Assembly (NCBI GenBank): GCA_934254835.1
Contig: CAKQMI010000038.1
Span: 1-13,173 of the forward strand
Source: an uncultured Clostridia bacterium
GTDB taxonomy: Bacteria; Bacillota; Clostridia; Christensenellales; CAG-917
DNA: 13,173 nt
Direction: 5' to 3'
A program made the translations under genes and the position numbers. This document shows, one piece after another, positions 7,193-13,173 of this stretch (within the stretch, counting starts at the first letter, position 1; each line of letters begins with the position of its first letter). The notes below the pieces were generated by a model. It searched no databases. It saw nothing but the letters and a program-made list of their open reading frames with translations, and was not told the DNA's origin.

Positions 7193-7214
7193 AATCTGAA
7201 ATTTTTTTCATATT
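7193..7214. promoter_or_regulatory. Candidate operator O2, between the feo and tetR promoters
   Basis: AATCTGAA (7193-7200), 6-bp spacer, TTCATATT (7207-7214): the same 8-6-8 layout as O1 with one arm mismatch. Its centre is 74 bp from that of O1, about seven helical turns, so two bound dimers would lie on the same DNA face. It is upstream of the -35 boxes of both feo and tetR. Confidence 0.55.
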
Positions 7215-7231
7215 TTTATAAGGCGTTTTTA

Positions 7232-7261
7232 TTTACTTTTTAATAAAGGATATTGTATAAT
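7232..7261 (+). promoter_or_regulatory. Promoter of the TetR-family gene
   Basis: A perfect TATAAT at 7256-7261 with a weak -35 TTTACT at 7232-7237 (18-bp spacer). The GAGGT ribosome site at 7268-7272 is 6 nt before the ATG, so the leader is very short. Confidence 0.65.
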
Positions 7262-7278
7262 GGCTTTGAGGTAAAAAT

Positions 7279-7881
7279 ATGTCAAAAGACGTTCGCGAGC
7301 CACAACAACAGCGCTCAATCGACAAGAAAAACAGAATTATCGACGCCGGCTATGAACTTTTTGCCGAGGTCGGCTACTTCAATACCAACACGTCGGAAAT
7401 TGCAAAAAAGGCGGGCGTGTCCACCGGCATCGTGTACGGATACTTCCGCGACAAGCGCGATATCCTCATCGAGGTGCTGGATATTTACGTTGACAACGTG
7501 TTTTATCCCGTGCTTCAAATGTTCGACAAAATCACCGCCCCCATCGACTTCGATTTCCTTGTCGCACACGCCGTGGACAGCGCGGTGAAAGTCCACGAAA
7601 AAAACTCCGCCATACACGAGGCGTTGCACTCCCTGTCCTCCACGGACAAAATCGTCCGCGATAAATTTATGTCGCTTGAAAACGATATGACGAATAAGTT
7701 CGTGGAAAAGTTGCGCTCCTTGGGATACGACCGCAACGATATTTTCGAGCGAGTCCACCTTGCAATGGAAACGGCGCAGTCTTACGCCCACGAGTGCGTC
7801 TTTGACAAGCACTCTTATATCGATTACGCGCGCATGCGTGATATCGTCATCGATATGCTGGTTTACCTTTTCAAAAAATAA
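7279..7881 (+). CDS. TetR/AcrR-family transcriptional regulator
   Basis: A 200-residue protein. The N-terminal TetR DNA-binding domain (about 14-62) is clear: IIDAGYELFAEVGYFNTNTSEIAKKAG followed by the recognition helix VSTGIVYGYFRDKRDIL. The C-terminal part is all-helical and family-variable, so the ligand cannot be read from it. Several His/Cys/Asp residues near the end (SYAHECVFDKHSY, about 167-179) could bind a metal, but this is speculation. The gene diverges from the feo operon over a 181-bp gap holding two matching dyads, so it may control feo, itself, or both. A TetR protein would be an unusual ferrous-uptake regulator, since Fur or DtxR relatives are expected. The gene ends in a short tandem duplication and is followed by a terminator. 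Confidence 0.9.
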   Translation: MSKDVREPQQQRSIDKKNRIIDAGYELFAEVGYFNTNTSEIAKKAGVSTGIVYGYFRDKRDILIEVLDIYVDNVFYPVLQMFDKITAPIDFDFLVAHAVDSAVKVHEKNSAIHEALHSLSSTDKIVRDKFMSLENDMTNKFVEKLRSLGYDRNDIFERVHLAMETAQSYAHECVFDKHSYIDYARMRDIVIDMLVYLFKK

Positions 7882-7916
7882 AAAACAAAAACTGGTTTAC
7901 CTTTTCAAAAAATAAA
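7858..7916 (+). repeat. 25-bp direct repeat at the end of the tetR gene (34-bp period)
   Basis: The 25 bp at 7858-7882, beginning CTGGTTTACC and covering the last codons and stop of tetR, recur without mismatch at 7892-7916. The period of 34 bp is not a multiple of three and the copy lies after the stop, so the protein is unaffected. It looks like a recent slippage or tandem duplication. Confidence 0.9.
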
Positions 7917-7923
7917 GCAACTA

Positions 7924-7951
7924 AAAACCGCCGAGCGTTCGGCGGTATTTT
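7924..7951. terminator. Bidirectional terminator between tetR and the C69 hydrolase gene
   Basis: ACCGCCGA (7927-7934), loop GCGT, TCGGCGGT (7939-7946): a perfect 8-bp GC-rich stem with A-run before and T-rich run after. It lies between two convergent genes, 6 bp past the stop of the minus-strand gene. Confidence 0.9.
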
Positions 7952-7957
7952 GATGGT

Positions 7958-9268
7958 TTATTGTCTGTTTTCTTTTTTGATGAATTCGTAAAGTTCTTTC
8001 GTTTTCCGTTTCCAAAAGAGCCTGTAATACGCACCGCCCCTTGTGAAGGCAAGCCTTTTTGTGCGGGCGACGTCCAGTTGTTTTAGGACAAGTCTTTCTT
8101 CCTTTTCGAAAGCGTCCTCTGAAAGTTTATTTCTCTCTTCCTTATTTGCCGACAGGAATTTATTTATCCATTCGGCTTCGGCGTCGCGCCCCGTTTTTGA
8201 AAACTCGTTGAGCGACAGCGTACCGCTTATGAAATACCTGATCATCTTTTCGCGCGTCAGCCAAAACTCGACGCCCTTTTTGTCCTCGCCGTCTTCCGCG
8301 ACGTAATCGTTCTTTTCAAGGACGTACGGCTTGAACAAATTTATGCACGGCATCGACGCGCCCGTCACGAAATAGACGCTGTCTTTCCCGTCGATTTCCG
8401 CGACGTAACTTGCCGTGGTTTGGTCGCCGACGATACCGCCCGCGTGCATACAAATACTGCCGACTTCCTGAAATCCGCTTTTGGCTTTACCGCCGTGGGT
8501 GCGCAAAATCGAAATGAACGTGTGAACGTCGGGTGCACCGCTTTTTAGCGTTTCCATTGCTTTTGCACGGCGTTCCCTGCCCTTGGCAAATTTCGTAAAC
8601 AGCGGTTCAGTATAACATTTTACAAAGTTAAAGTCCTCTTTTGACTTGCACCAGCCTTTTTCAATGGCATTTTCGACAAGCCCCGAACTGCACCCGTCAT
8701 ACTCTTCGAGGCACAGAAAGTTGGAAATCGCAAAGTAGTCTTTCACTTCTTTCCACACCCAGAACTTGCCGGCGGTTTCCAAAACGAACGCCTCTGAACT
8801 GTCCGCAATCAAAAAGGAATTGTGATAATAAAAATTCTTGCCGTAACCGCAGTTTCCTCCCTGCGGATACTTCTCGATAAACCCTGTCAAAAAGTCCAAC
8901 GCCTTGCGCGCGGTTTTGCAACGCTCCAGCGCAAGACGCAACAAATCCATACCTGTTATGCCGTCGGTTTTTATGTACTTTTCCTTGGTGAAAACCGCCT
9001 CGTTGCCTATGTTTAAACCAAACTCGTTTGCGCCAAACTCCGCGCCCCACATCCAAGACGGGCGGGAAATCATAATCTCGTAGGTATGCTCGACCTGTGG
9101 CACCGAAACGTACGTCATTTTCAGCGTCGGCGTTTTTGAAAGGTCGTAATCCTTGGCAACGATATGCTCAATAAACTGCGGTTCGTTGGGGCTTCTGTCG
9201 CTGTTTTTCGCAAAAAGCATTTTGCCGTTTTTGGTGTAAGCGGGGGTTGCAACGATTGTATCGCACAT
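7958..9268 (-). CDS. C69/secernin-family N-terminal-nucleophile hydrolase (putative dipeptidase)
   Basis: A 436-residue protein that begins MCDT, so removal of Met exposes Cys2 as the catalytic N-terminal nucleophile. The family core follows: FAKNSDRSPNEPQ (19-31), SWMWGAEFGANEFGLNIGNEAVF (71-93), GGNCGYG (137-143) and NSFLIADSSEAFVLET (150-165). Bacterial C69 members are dipeptidases (pepD type) and the eukaryotic relatives are secernins. No signal peptide is seen, so it is probably a cytosolic enzyme for peptide or amide breakdown. Length is close to secernin size. The start is fixed by the required Met-Cys and by a GGAG ribosome site. A likely promoter is at 9296-9324, and the gene is a single unit with its own terminator. 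The substrate is not predictable, and acylase activity is possible. Confidence 0.88.
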   Translation of the reverse strand: MCDTIVATPAYTKNGKMLFAKNSDRSPNEPQFIEHIVAKDYDLSKTPTLKMTYVSVPQVEHTYEIMISRPSWMWGAEFGANEFGLNIGNEAVFTKEKYIKTDGITGMDLLRLALERCKTARKALDFLTGFIEKYPQGGNCGYGKNFYYHNSFLIADSSEAFVLETAGKFWVWKEVKDYFAISNFLCLEEYDGCSSGLVENAIEKGWCKSKEDFNFVKCYTEPLFTKFAKGRERRAKAMETLKSGAPDVHTFISILRTHGGKAKSGFQEVGSICMHAGGIVGDQTTASYVAEIDGKDSVYFVTGASMPCINLFKPYVLEKNDYVAEDGEDKKGVEFWLTREKMIRYFISGTLSLNEFSKTGRDAEAEWINKFLSANKEERNKLSEDAFEKEERLVLKQLDVARTKRLAFTRGGAYYRLFWKRKTKELYEFIKKENRQ

Positions 9269-9295
9269 AATTCGCTCCGATATTTTTCTTCTTTT

Positions 9296-9324
9296 AGTTT
9301 ATCAAATTGAAAAAGGTTTTTCAA
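9296..9324 (-). promoter_or_regulatory. Probable promoter of the C69 hydrolase gene
   Basis: On the minus strand TTGAAA (9324-9319), 17-bp spacer, TAAACT (9301-9296), giving a leader of about 20 nt with GGAG before the ATG. The rest of the gap to the cspA stop holds only the cspA terminator and AT-rich sequence. Confidence 0.5.
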
Positions 9325-9417
9325 GTATTTGCCGATTAAAAAAGTTACAAAACGCACCCTTAACGGCATATTTTTTACGGCTTATTATTGTTTTTGGTTT
9401 TTGCCGACAAGAAGCAA

Positions 9418-9444
9418 TAAAAAACCGACGGGGATACCGTCGGT
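9418..9444 (-). terminator. Rho-independent terminator of the cold shock gene
   Basis: ACCGACGG (9424-9431), 5-nt loop, CCGTCGGT (9437-9444), followed on the minus strand by a run of six T (9423-9418). It sits 8 bp past the stop of the csp gene. Confidence 0.9.
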
Positions 9445-9452
9445 CATATATG

Positions 9453-9665
9453 TTATTTTGCCAACACGTTGATTGCGCGAAGTTTTGCCGAATTGTTCGG
9501 ATCCGCTTCTGTGTCAAAGGACACTTTCTGACCTTCTTGCAGTGTCTTGAAGCCTTCGCCTTGGATTGCGCTGAAATGTACGAAAACATCGTCACCGCCC
9601 TCATCGTTTGCGATGAAGCCATAGCCTTTTGACGCGTTGAACCATTTTACAGTTCCGTTGCTCAA
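9453..9665 (-). CDS. Cold shock protein (CspA/CspB family), TTG start
   Basis: A 70-residue single OB-fold nucleic-acid chaperone reading MSNGTVKWFN at the N-terminus. RNP1 KGYGFI (13-18) and RNP2 VFVHF (27-31) carry the stacking aromatics, and the C-terminus GQKVSF...AINV is normal. No ATG fits. Two in-frame TTG codons exist. The one at 9671 is only 3 nt from the GGGAGG ribosome site, while the one at 9665 is 9 nt away and gives the standard family N-terminus, so I place the start there. The gene has its own promoter (9724-9752), a leader of about 50 nt and a terminator. The leader is shorter than the thermosensing leader of E. coli cspA, so I make no claim of cold control. Confidence 0.93.
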   Translation of the reverse strand: MSNGTVKWFNASKGYGFIANDEGGDDVFVHFSAIQGEGFKTLQEGQKVSFDTEADPNNSAKLRAINVLAK

Positions 9666-9723
9666 TATCAAATACCTCCCGTTAGATTATGCCCCGTCAA
9701 TGATGAATTCGGAGTACCCCATT

Positions 9724-9752
9724 ATTTTACCACCGCGCCCACGAAAAGTCAA
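9724..9752 (-). promoter_or_regulatory. Promoter of the cold shock gene
   Basis: On the minus strand TTGACT (9752-9747), 17-bp spacer, TAAAAT (9729-9724). It lies in the gap between the rlmI-like stop codon (9761) and the csp start, so csp can be transcribed separately from the two genes upstream. No terminator is visible after the rlmI-like gene. Confidence 0.7.
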
Positions 9753-9760
9753 CAGACAAT

Positions 9761-10924
9761 TTAATCGACGCGCAGAACGAAAAATTTGAGGTATTGCGTT
9801 TCTTCGGCGGTGAGCAGGGACGGGTGGTCGGGAGCCTGCGTTTTGATTTCGACAAGGCGCACTCGCCTTCCGCTTTCCCTTGCACTTTCGACCAGCATTT
9901 TTTGGAACAGCGCGGGCGTCATATAGTGCGAGCAGGACGACGTCACGAGGTAGCCCCCGCTTTCGACGAGCTTCAGTCCCAAAACGTTTATGTCCTTATA
10001 TCCTCTGTACGCGTCGTTGACCTCGGACGCGCTTTTCGTGAACGCGGGCGGATCCAGCACCACGACGCCGAACTTTTTGTTTTCCTTTTTCATTTGGCGC
10101 AGATACTCGAAAACGTCGGCGCGCACGGCGGTTATATTGTCAAACCCGTTCAACTTTGCATTTTCAAGGACGGTGTCAACCGCAAATTGCGAAATATCGA
10201 CGGCGGTGACTTCTTTTGCAACGGTCGAAGCGTTCAGCGAAAATCCGCCCGAGTTTGAAAAGCAATCCAACACGGTTTTGCCTTTTGCGTAACGGCGGAT
10301 TGCCATACGGTTTTCCTTTTGATCCAAAAAATATCCCGTCTTTTGCCCCTGCCTGACGTCCACGAGCATTTTTATTCCGTTTTCGACGATTTCGATTTTT
10401 TCGGGGACTTCGCCGTACAAAACGCCCTGCGTTTCGGGCACGCCCTCTTTTTTCAGAACCTGCGCCTCACTTTTTTCAAAGATACCTTTCGGGCGGAACA
10501 AATCGACAAGACACTTTGCGATAAGTTCTTTTCGTTGCGATATGCCCAAGGACAAGCACTCCATAACGAGGACATCGGCGTATTTGTCGATGATGAGCGC
10601 GGGCAAATCGTCGCTTTCGGCAAACACCATGCGATAGGCGTTGTCAAAGCCCAAATCGAGGCGCATATCGTTTGCCTTTTTTATGCGGTTTTTATAAAAT
10701 TCCTCATCGTCTACGGCGTCGTCTCTGATGAAAATCCGCACGAGAATTTTCGACAAATGATTGATATATCCTTTGCCGATATATTTTTTGTCGTGCGTGA
10801 AAACCGTGGCAAGGCTTCCGTTTTTGTCCTTGCCGACGATACTTTGCACCTCGTTTGCGTACACCCAACTGTGCCCCGCAAGGATACGTTTTTCTTCGCC
10901 TTTTTTCAGATAAACTTCGTACAT
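9761..10924 (-). CDS. RlmI-type class I rRNA methyltransferase (23S rRNA cytosine-C5 family)
   Basis: A 387-residue SAM-dependent methyltransferase with the two-part RlmI/YccW layout. The N-terminal PUA-like domain (about 1-75) has the family opening KKGEEKRILAGHSWVYANEV. The C-terminal Rossmann domain follows: GYFLDQKENR (197-206), motif I VLDCFSNSGGFSL (218-230), AVDIS (241-245), motif IV LDPPAF (290-295) and the TSSCSH segment (328-333) that supplies the catalytic Cys. The best-known member makes m5C1962 of E. coli 23S rRNA. The same site here is an inference, as orthology was not tested. The gene starts 1 bp after the stop of the M18 aminopeptidase with little ribosome site of its own, so it is probably translated by coupling in a two-gene operon. 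Confidence 0.9.
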   Translation of the reverse strand: MYEVYLKKGEEKRILAGHSWVYANEVQSIVGKDKNGSLATVFTHDKKYIGKGYINHLSKILVRIFIRDDAVDDEEFYKNRIKKANDMRLDLGFDNAYRMVFAESDDLPALIIDKYADVLVMECLSLGISQRKELIAKCLVDLFRPKGIFEKSEAQVLKKEGVPETQGVLYGEVPEKIEIVENGIKMLVDVRQGQKTGYFLDQKENRMAIRRYAKGKTVLDCFSNSGGFSLNASTVAKEVTAVDISQFAVDTVLENAKLNGFDNITAVRADVFEYLRQMKKENKKFGVVVLDPPAFTKSASEVNDAYRGYKDINVLGLKLVESGGYLVTSSCSHYMTPALFQKMLVESARESGRRVRLVEIKTQAPDHPSLLTAEETQYLKFFVLRVD

Positions 10925-10925
10925 A

Positions 10926-12167
10926 TCAGTTGATTTTTACCCCGCTTTCGGTCTTTGAAAACTTGGCGTTCATAAAAGCGGTCATAAATTTTTGCATTTT
11001 TTCGACGTCGCTTGCTCCCGCCGTTTCAACGCCCGAGTGCATGGCAAGTTGCGCGATACCCACGTCGCACGCGGTCATATTCAAGTTTGCGCTTGTCACA
11101 AGCCCGATCGTGCTTCCGCAACGAATATCCGAGTTGTTGTAGTAGTCTTGCGCTTCGATTTTTTCGTCTTTCAACAGGCTTTTTACAACGGCGGACGACA
11201 GTGCGTCGGTCGAGTAATTCGTGTGACGTTTAATCACGACGCCCTTGTTGAGATAGACCTTTTCGGTGAGGTCGCTTTTGTCGGGATTTGCCGGGTGGAC
11301 GGCGTGCGCGTTGTCCGCGGACAGCAAAAATCCGTTTTCGACAGCGCATATAAAATCATCGTCGTTTTTACCAAACGCGCGGTTTATCTTCAATAAAAGC
11401 GTGCTTAAAACACTGGATTCTGCGCCTTGCTTTGTGCCACTGCCCACTTCTTCGTTGTCGAAACAGCAACACACCGCAATATCTTTCGGCGTGGAATTTA
11501 TGACTGCGTTTATCGACGCAAAGACGCTCAATAAATTGTCCAGTCGCGGTGCGCAAAAGAATTCATTATTCACTCCGCTTGAAAACGCGGGGACGGCAGG
11601 CACCACGAAAAGGTCGGCGTCCACAACGTTTTTTTCGGACAGCGTCGAATATACGTTTTCGGCGTCGCCTATAAGGGGGAGCATGTCTTTTTGCACCGAC
11701 AGCGAAAGTTTTGTGTTGGCGTCGGGGTTGTGGTGTATCGCAAGGCTCGGAATGACGACGTTGTATCCGCTTTCGACGACCTCGGTTTTTACCTCGCCGT
11801 CTTCGAGATAGGCAATCCTGCCCGCGACTTTCAATGGTGCGTCCAAAAAGCTATACAGCAACAGTCCGCCGTACTTTTCGACATTCAGGCGTTTGCCCTC
11901 TGCGCTGTCGACAAGTTTATTGCCCTTGACTTTGAGTGCAGGGGAATCGGTGTGGCTTTCCACGATATTGAAAACGTGGTTTTCGCCCGCCTTGAACGCG
12001 AACAGGCATGTCCCGCCCTCGGTGACGTAATAGCCGACGTGTTTTTCAAGATTCCACTTGTCTTTCATATCGAGTTTTACAAAACCCGCGTCTTTCAGCA
12101 TTTTCTCGCCGAACTTCACCGCGTGGTAGGCGGTCAGCGACTTGTCCAAAAATTCATTAACTTTCAT
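10926..12167 (-). CDS. M18-family aminopeptidase (aspartyl-aminopeptidase type)
   Basis: A zinc metallopeptidase that removes N-terminal, often acidic, residues from peptides in the cytosol. Counting from the ATG at 12194 (422 residues) the ligands are ESHTD (His81, Asp83), RLDN (Asp219), DNEEVGSGT (Glu248/Glu249), LSAD (Asp293) and AMHS (His386), the full M18 set in the right order. The dimer-region loop IKRHTNYSTD is also present. I place the start at 12167, residue 10 of that frame, because it has AAGGA 7 nt upstream and gives MKVNEFLDKSLTAYH, a usual family start. The ATG at 12194 has no clear ribosome site but lies 9 nt past a TAAAAT box, so a leaderless start there is possible. It forms an operon with the RlmI-like gene downstream. 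Length (413) is on the short, bacterial side of the family. Confidence 0.9.
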   Translation of the reverse strand: MKVNEFLDKSLTAYHAVKFGEKMLKDAGFVKLDMKDKWNLEKHVGYYVTEGGTCLFAFKAGENHVFNIVESHTDSPALKVKGNKLVDSAEGKRLNVEKYGGLLLYSFLDAPLKVAGRIAYLEDGEVKTEVVESGYNVVIPSLAIHHNPDANTKLSLSVQKDMLPLIGDAENVYSTLSEKNVVDADLFVVPAVPAFSSGVNNEFFCAPRLDNLLSVFASINAVINSTPKDIAVCCCFDNEEVGSGTKQGAESSVLSTLLLKINRAFGKNDDDFICAVENGFLLSADNAHAVHPANPDKSDLTEKVYLNKGVVIKRHTNYSTDALSSAVVKSLLKDEKIEAQDYYNNSDIRCGSTIGLVTSANLNMTACDVGIAQLAMHSGVETAGASDVEKMQKFMTAFMNAKFSKTESGVKIN

Positions 12168-12203
12168 AAAATCGTCCTTAATATTTTCTTCCATAATCTT
12201 ACT

Positions 12204-12209
12204 ATTTTA
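12204..12209 (-). promoter_or_regulatory. Probable -10 box of the M18-rlmI operon
   Basis: TAAAAT on the minus strand. No convincing -35 lies 16-18 bp upstream. Transcription would start near 12197, giving a leader of about 30 nt to the preferred start at 12167. Confidence 0.4.
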
Positions 12210-12248
12210 CGCCCGAAAAATCAACAAAAACTTTGCCCTGTCGCGTTA

Positions 12249-12278
12249 TTGACTTTTACCGCCCGACCGAATTATAAT
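12249..12278 (+). promoter_or_regulatory. Promoter of ridA
   Basis: TTGACT at 12249-12254, 18-bp spacer, perfect TATAAT at 12273-12278. The start of transcription falls near 12285, giving a leader of about 20 nt that contains AGGAG (12296-12300). A small dyad AATAAT / ATTATT (12276-12291) overlaps the -10 and start point. It is AT-rich and may be chance. Confidence 0.75.
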
Positions 12279-12307
12279 AATTGTAATTATTAGTCAGGAG
12301 AAACATG

Positions 12308-12682
12308 ATGAAAACCAAAATCGAAAGTTGCAACGCTCCCAAAGCAATCGGCCCTTACTCGCAGGCGATACTCGCCGACGACACGCTGTACGTTTCCGGC
12401 AATATCCCCGTCAACCCCCAAAGCGGAGAGGTCGCGGACGGCATCGTCGAACAAAGCAAACAAGTCTTTGAAAATATGAAAGCCGTGCTCGCCTCCGCCG
12501 ATATGGACTTCTCAAACGTGGTGAAAACGACGGCATTTTTGACCGACCTTTCCAACTTTGCGACATTCAACGAAATATACGCGTCCTATTTTGTCGCGCC
12601 CTTCCCTGCAAGAAGTTGCGTCGAGGTTTCCAAACTTCCCAAAAATGTCTTGGTCGAGGTCGAGTGCATCGCAAAGAAATAA
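12308..12682 (+). CDS. ridA: RidA-family enamine/imine deaminase (YjgF/YER057c/UK114)
   Basis: A 124-residue protein of the trimeric RidA family, which hydrolyses reactive 2-aminoacrylate and related imines released by PLP enzymes such as threonine/serine dehydratase. Signatures: AIGPYSQA near the start, LYVSGNIPVNPQSGE, the FENMKAVL helix, KTTAFLTDLSNFATFNEIYASYF, and PARSCVEVSKLPKNVLVEVECIA. That last segment holds the catalytic Arg that binds the substrate carboxylate and the usual Glu. This makes it an active RidA-type protein rather than an Arg-less Rid relative. Two ATGs overlap at the start. The second (12308) is 7 nt from AGGAG against 4 nt for 12305, so I prefer it. The gene is alone, with its own promoter and terminator. 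Confidence 0.95.
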   Translation: MKTKIESCNAPKAIGPYSQAILADDTLYVSGNIPVNPQSGEVADGIVEQSKQVFENMKAVLASADMDFSNVVKTTAFLTDLSNFATFNEIYASYFVAPFPARSCVEVSKLPKNVLVEVECIAKK

Positions 12683-12693
12683 CAACGACAAAT

Positions 12694-12725
12694 AAAAAAC
12701 AACGGTGTTTAAGCCGTTGTTTTTT
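12694..12725. terminator. Bidirectional terminator after ridA, overlapping the end of the next gene
   Basis: A 12-bp stem: AAAAAACAACGG (12694-12705) and CCGTTGTTTTTT (12714-12725) around an 8-nt loop, with T-runs in both directions. The stop codon (12709-12711) and last codons of the minus-strand 60-residue gene lie inside the loop and right arm, so one hairpin ends both transcripts. Confidence 0.9.
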
Positions 12726-12891
12726 TTAACGCTTTTTCAGCAACTTTTATCGCAGATATTTTGCTTTTCCTTAATGCGACGAAAACGGGTTTATCCAACT
12801 CCCCGAAAACAACCGCATATTTGTTAATTGTTAAGTTGGTTTTACAAACAGTGATATCCTCGCTGATTTTCGTATCTACCTTGAATTCCAT
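12709..12891 (-). CDS. Hypothetical 60-residue protein, function unknown
   Basis: Not recognised. From the ATG at 12891 the protein begins MEFKVDTKISEDITV and has a mixed beta/alpha look: an N-terminal strand region, TINKYAVVFGELDKPVFVALRK in the middle, and a basic amphipathic helix KISAIKVAEKALKK near the C-terminus (pI clearly basic). One Cys, no signal peptide and no membrane segment. I chose this start because TATAAT (12906-12901) stands 9 nt before it and a G-run (GGGGG) lies between them. A longer reading frame to 12954 would run back through the promoter. Support for it being real: a good -10, a terminator exactly at its stop, and a divergent HTH gene sharing a repeat-bearing gap. It could be a small regulator or one half of a two-gene module, but nothing proves this. 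Confidence 0.55.
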   Translation of the reverse strand: MEFKVDTKISEDITVCKTNLTINKYAVVFGELDKPVFVALRKSKISAIKVAEKALKKTTA

Positions 12892-12900
12892 ATTTCCCCC

Positions 12901-12906
12901 ATTATA
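12901..12906 (-). promoter_or_regulatory. -10 box of the 60-residue gene
   Basis: A perfect TATAAT on the minus strand, without a good -35. It is 9 nt from the start codon, so the message would have a 2-4 nt leader. It overlaps the first TACGCAGAT copy (12905-12913). Confidence 0.5.
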
Positions 12907-12989
12907 CGCAGATTTATCTTCACAATAACACCTTTCATAATAAAATGCAACCAACTATGCAGATTTATCTGTGTATATTTATCTGCGTA
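12905..12989. repeat. Three copies of a TACGCAGAT-like motif in a divergent gap, possible operator cluster
   Basis: TACGCAGAT at 12905-12913 (+), TATGCAGAT at 12956-12964 (+), and TACGCAGAT on the minus strand at 12989-12981. The first two continue identically as TTATCT, and the third continues with a related AAAT. Copies two and three face each other as a 34-bp dyad. Copy one overlaps the -10 box of the 60-residue gene. The gap between the two genes is 128 bp. An HTH protein binding these sites, probably the one encoded at 13020, would control both genes. Confidence 0.6.
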
Positions 12990-13019
12990 ATTGTTAAACT
13001 TTACTTACATGGTGAGTTT

Positions 13020-13173
13020 ATGACAAGTTGCGAAGCGGTAAAAATCAGAATCCAATCTCTGTTGAAAGAACACGATATGACTTTATATCGTCTTGAGCAA
13101 AACTCGGGGATTTTTCACGGCACGATGCACTGCATAATGACCTGCAAAAACAAAACGGTAACTCTTGACACGA
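13020..13173 (+). CDS. XRE/Cro-type helix-turn-helix protein, cut by the window end
   Basis: The first 51 residues are visible: MTSCEAVKIRIQSLL, then LKEHDMTLYRLEQNSGIFHGTMHCIM, and the frame stays open to the last base. The pattern is that of a small Cro/C1-type HTH: helix 1 (IRIQSLLKEH), turn helices MTLYRLEQNSG and the recognition helix IFHGTMHCIM, followed by the usual basic loop and T-x-x-T-L-x-T. It resembles the short clostridial phage-like or house-keeping HTH regulators of about 70-120 residues. The start ATG is preceded by GGTGAG, a weak ribosome site. In-frame ATG/GTG codons further up run into a stop. It diverges from the 60-residue gene and shares the motif-bearing gap. Confidence 0.8.
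   Translation, partial: MTSCEAVKIRIQSLLKEHDMTLYRLEQNSGIFHGTMHCIMTCKNKTVTLDT

Noticed and set aside
9325..9417. Small RNA or gene in the gap between csp and the C69 gene
   Set aside because: Apart from the csp terminator and the C69 promoter I see only AT-rich sequence, with no further hairpin or ribosome site with an open frame.
12709..12954. 81-residue version of the small right-end protein
   Set aside because: It would need translation to start upstream of the TATAAT at 12901-12906, and there is no ribosome site before 12954. The 60-residue version fits the promoter.

Overview
The window reads as one end-to-end stretch of an ordinary bacterial chromosome, most likely a Bacillota (Clostridia-type, gut-associated) genome. 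The evidence is strong AGGAGG-type ribosome sites, near-consensus sigma-A promoters (TTGACA-17-TATACT occurs twice), hairpin-plus-T terminators, moderate GC, a feoA-feoA-feoB-Cys-rich operon of the clostridial kind, and a cytoplasmic GH127 sugar hydrolase. I cannot place it to genus. No phage, transposase, CRISPR array, rRNA or tRNA was seen.

Layout. 1-276: two tandem 132-bp units, each an imperfect palindrome. The second is closed by a perfect 13-bp inverted repeat whose right arm contains the last codons of the next gene. 266-2236 (-): GH127 family beta-L-arabinofuranosidase-like hydrolase, divergent from 2376-3581 (+), an apgM-type phosphoglycerate mutase / proposed homoserine kinase with an apparently leaderless promoter. 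A bidirectional terminator (3609-3641) separates it from the ferrous iron operon on the minus strand (7097 down to 3659): FeoA-like, FeoA, FeoB, and a small Cys-rich membrane protein. FeoB carries an unusual ~165-residue extracytoplasmic insert built of about three repeats. 7279-7881 (+): a TetR-family regulator transcribed divergently from feo. The shared intergenic region holds two matching 22-bp dyads (8-6-8), which are good candidate operators. 7958-9268 (-): C69/secernin-type N-terminal-nucleophile hydrolase. 9453-9665 (-): cold shock protein starting at TTG. 12167 down to 9761 (-): M18 aminopeptidase followed 1 bp later by an RlmI-type rRNA methyltransferase. 12308-12682 (+): RidA. 12709-12891 (-): an unrecognised 60-residue protein, divergent from an XRE-type HTH protein (13020 onward, cut by the window end). 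Their shared region has three copies of a TACGCAGAT-like motif.

Functionally the window joins iron uptake (feo, with a possible local regulator), peptide and amino-acid turnover (M18, C69, RidA, possibly the apgM-like protein), RNA maintenance (Csp, RlmI) and arabinoside breakdown. Apart from feo and the M18-RlmI pair, the genes look like separately promoted units rather than one pathway. The points most worth a second look are the palindromic tandem repeat, the repeat-bearing FeoB ectodomain, the paired dyads between feo and tetR, and the small divergent 60-aa/XRE module at the right end.
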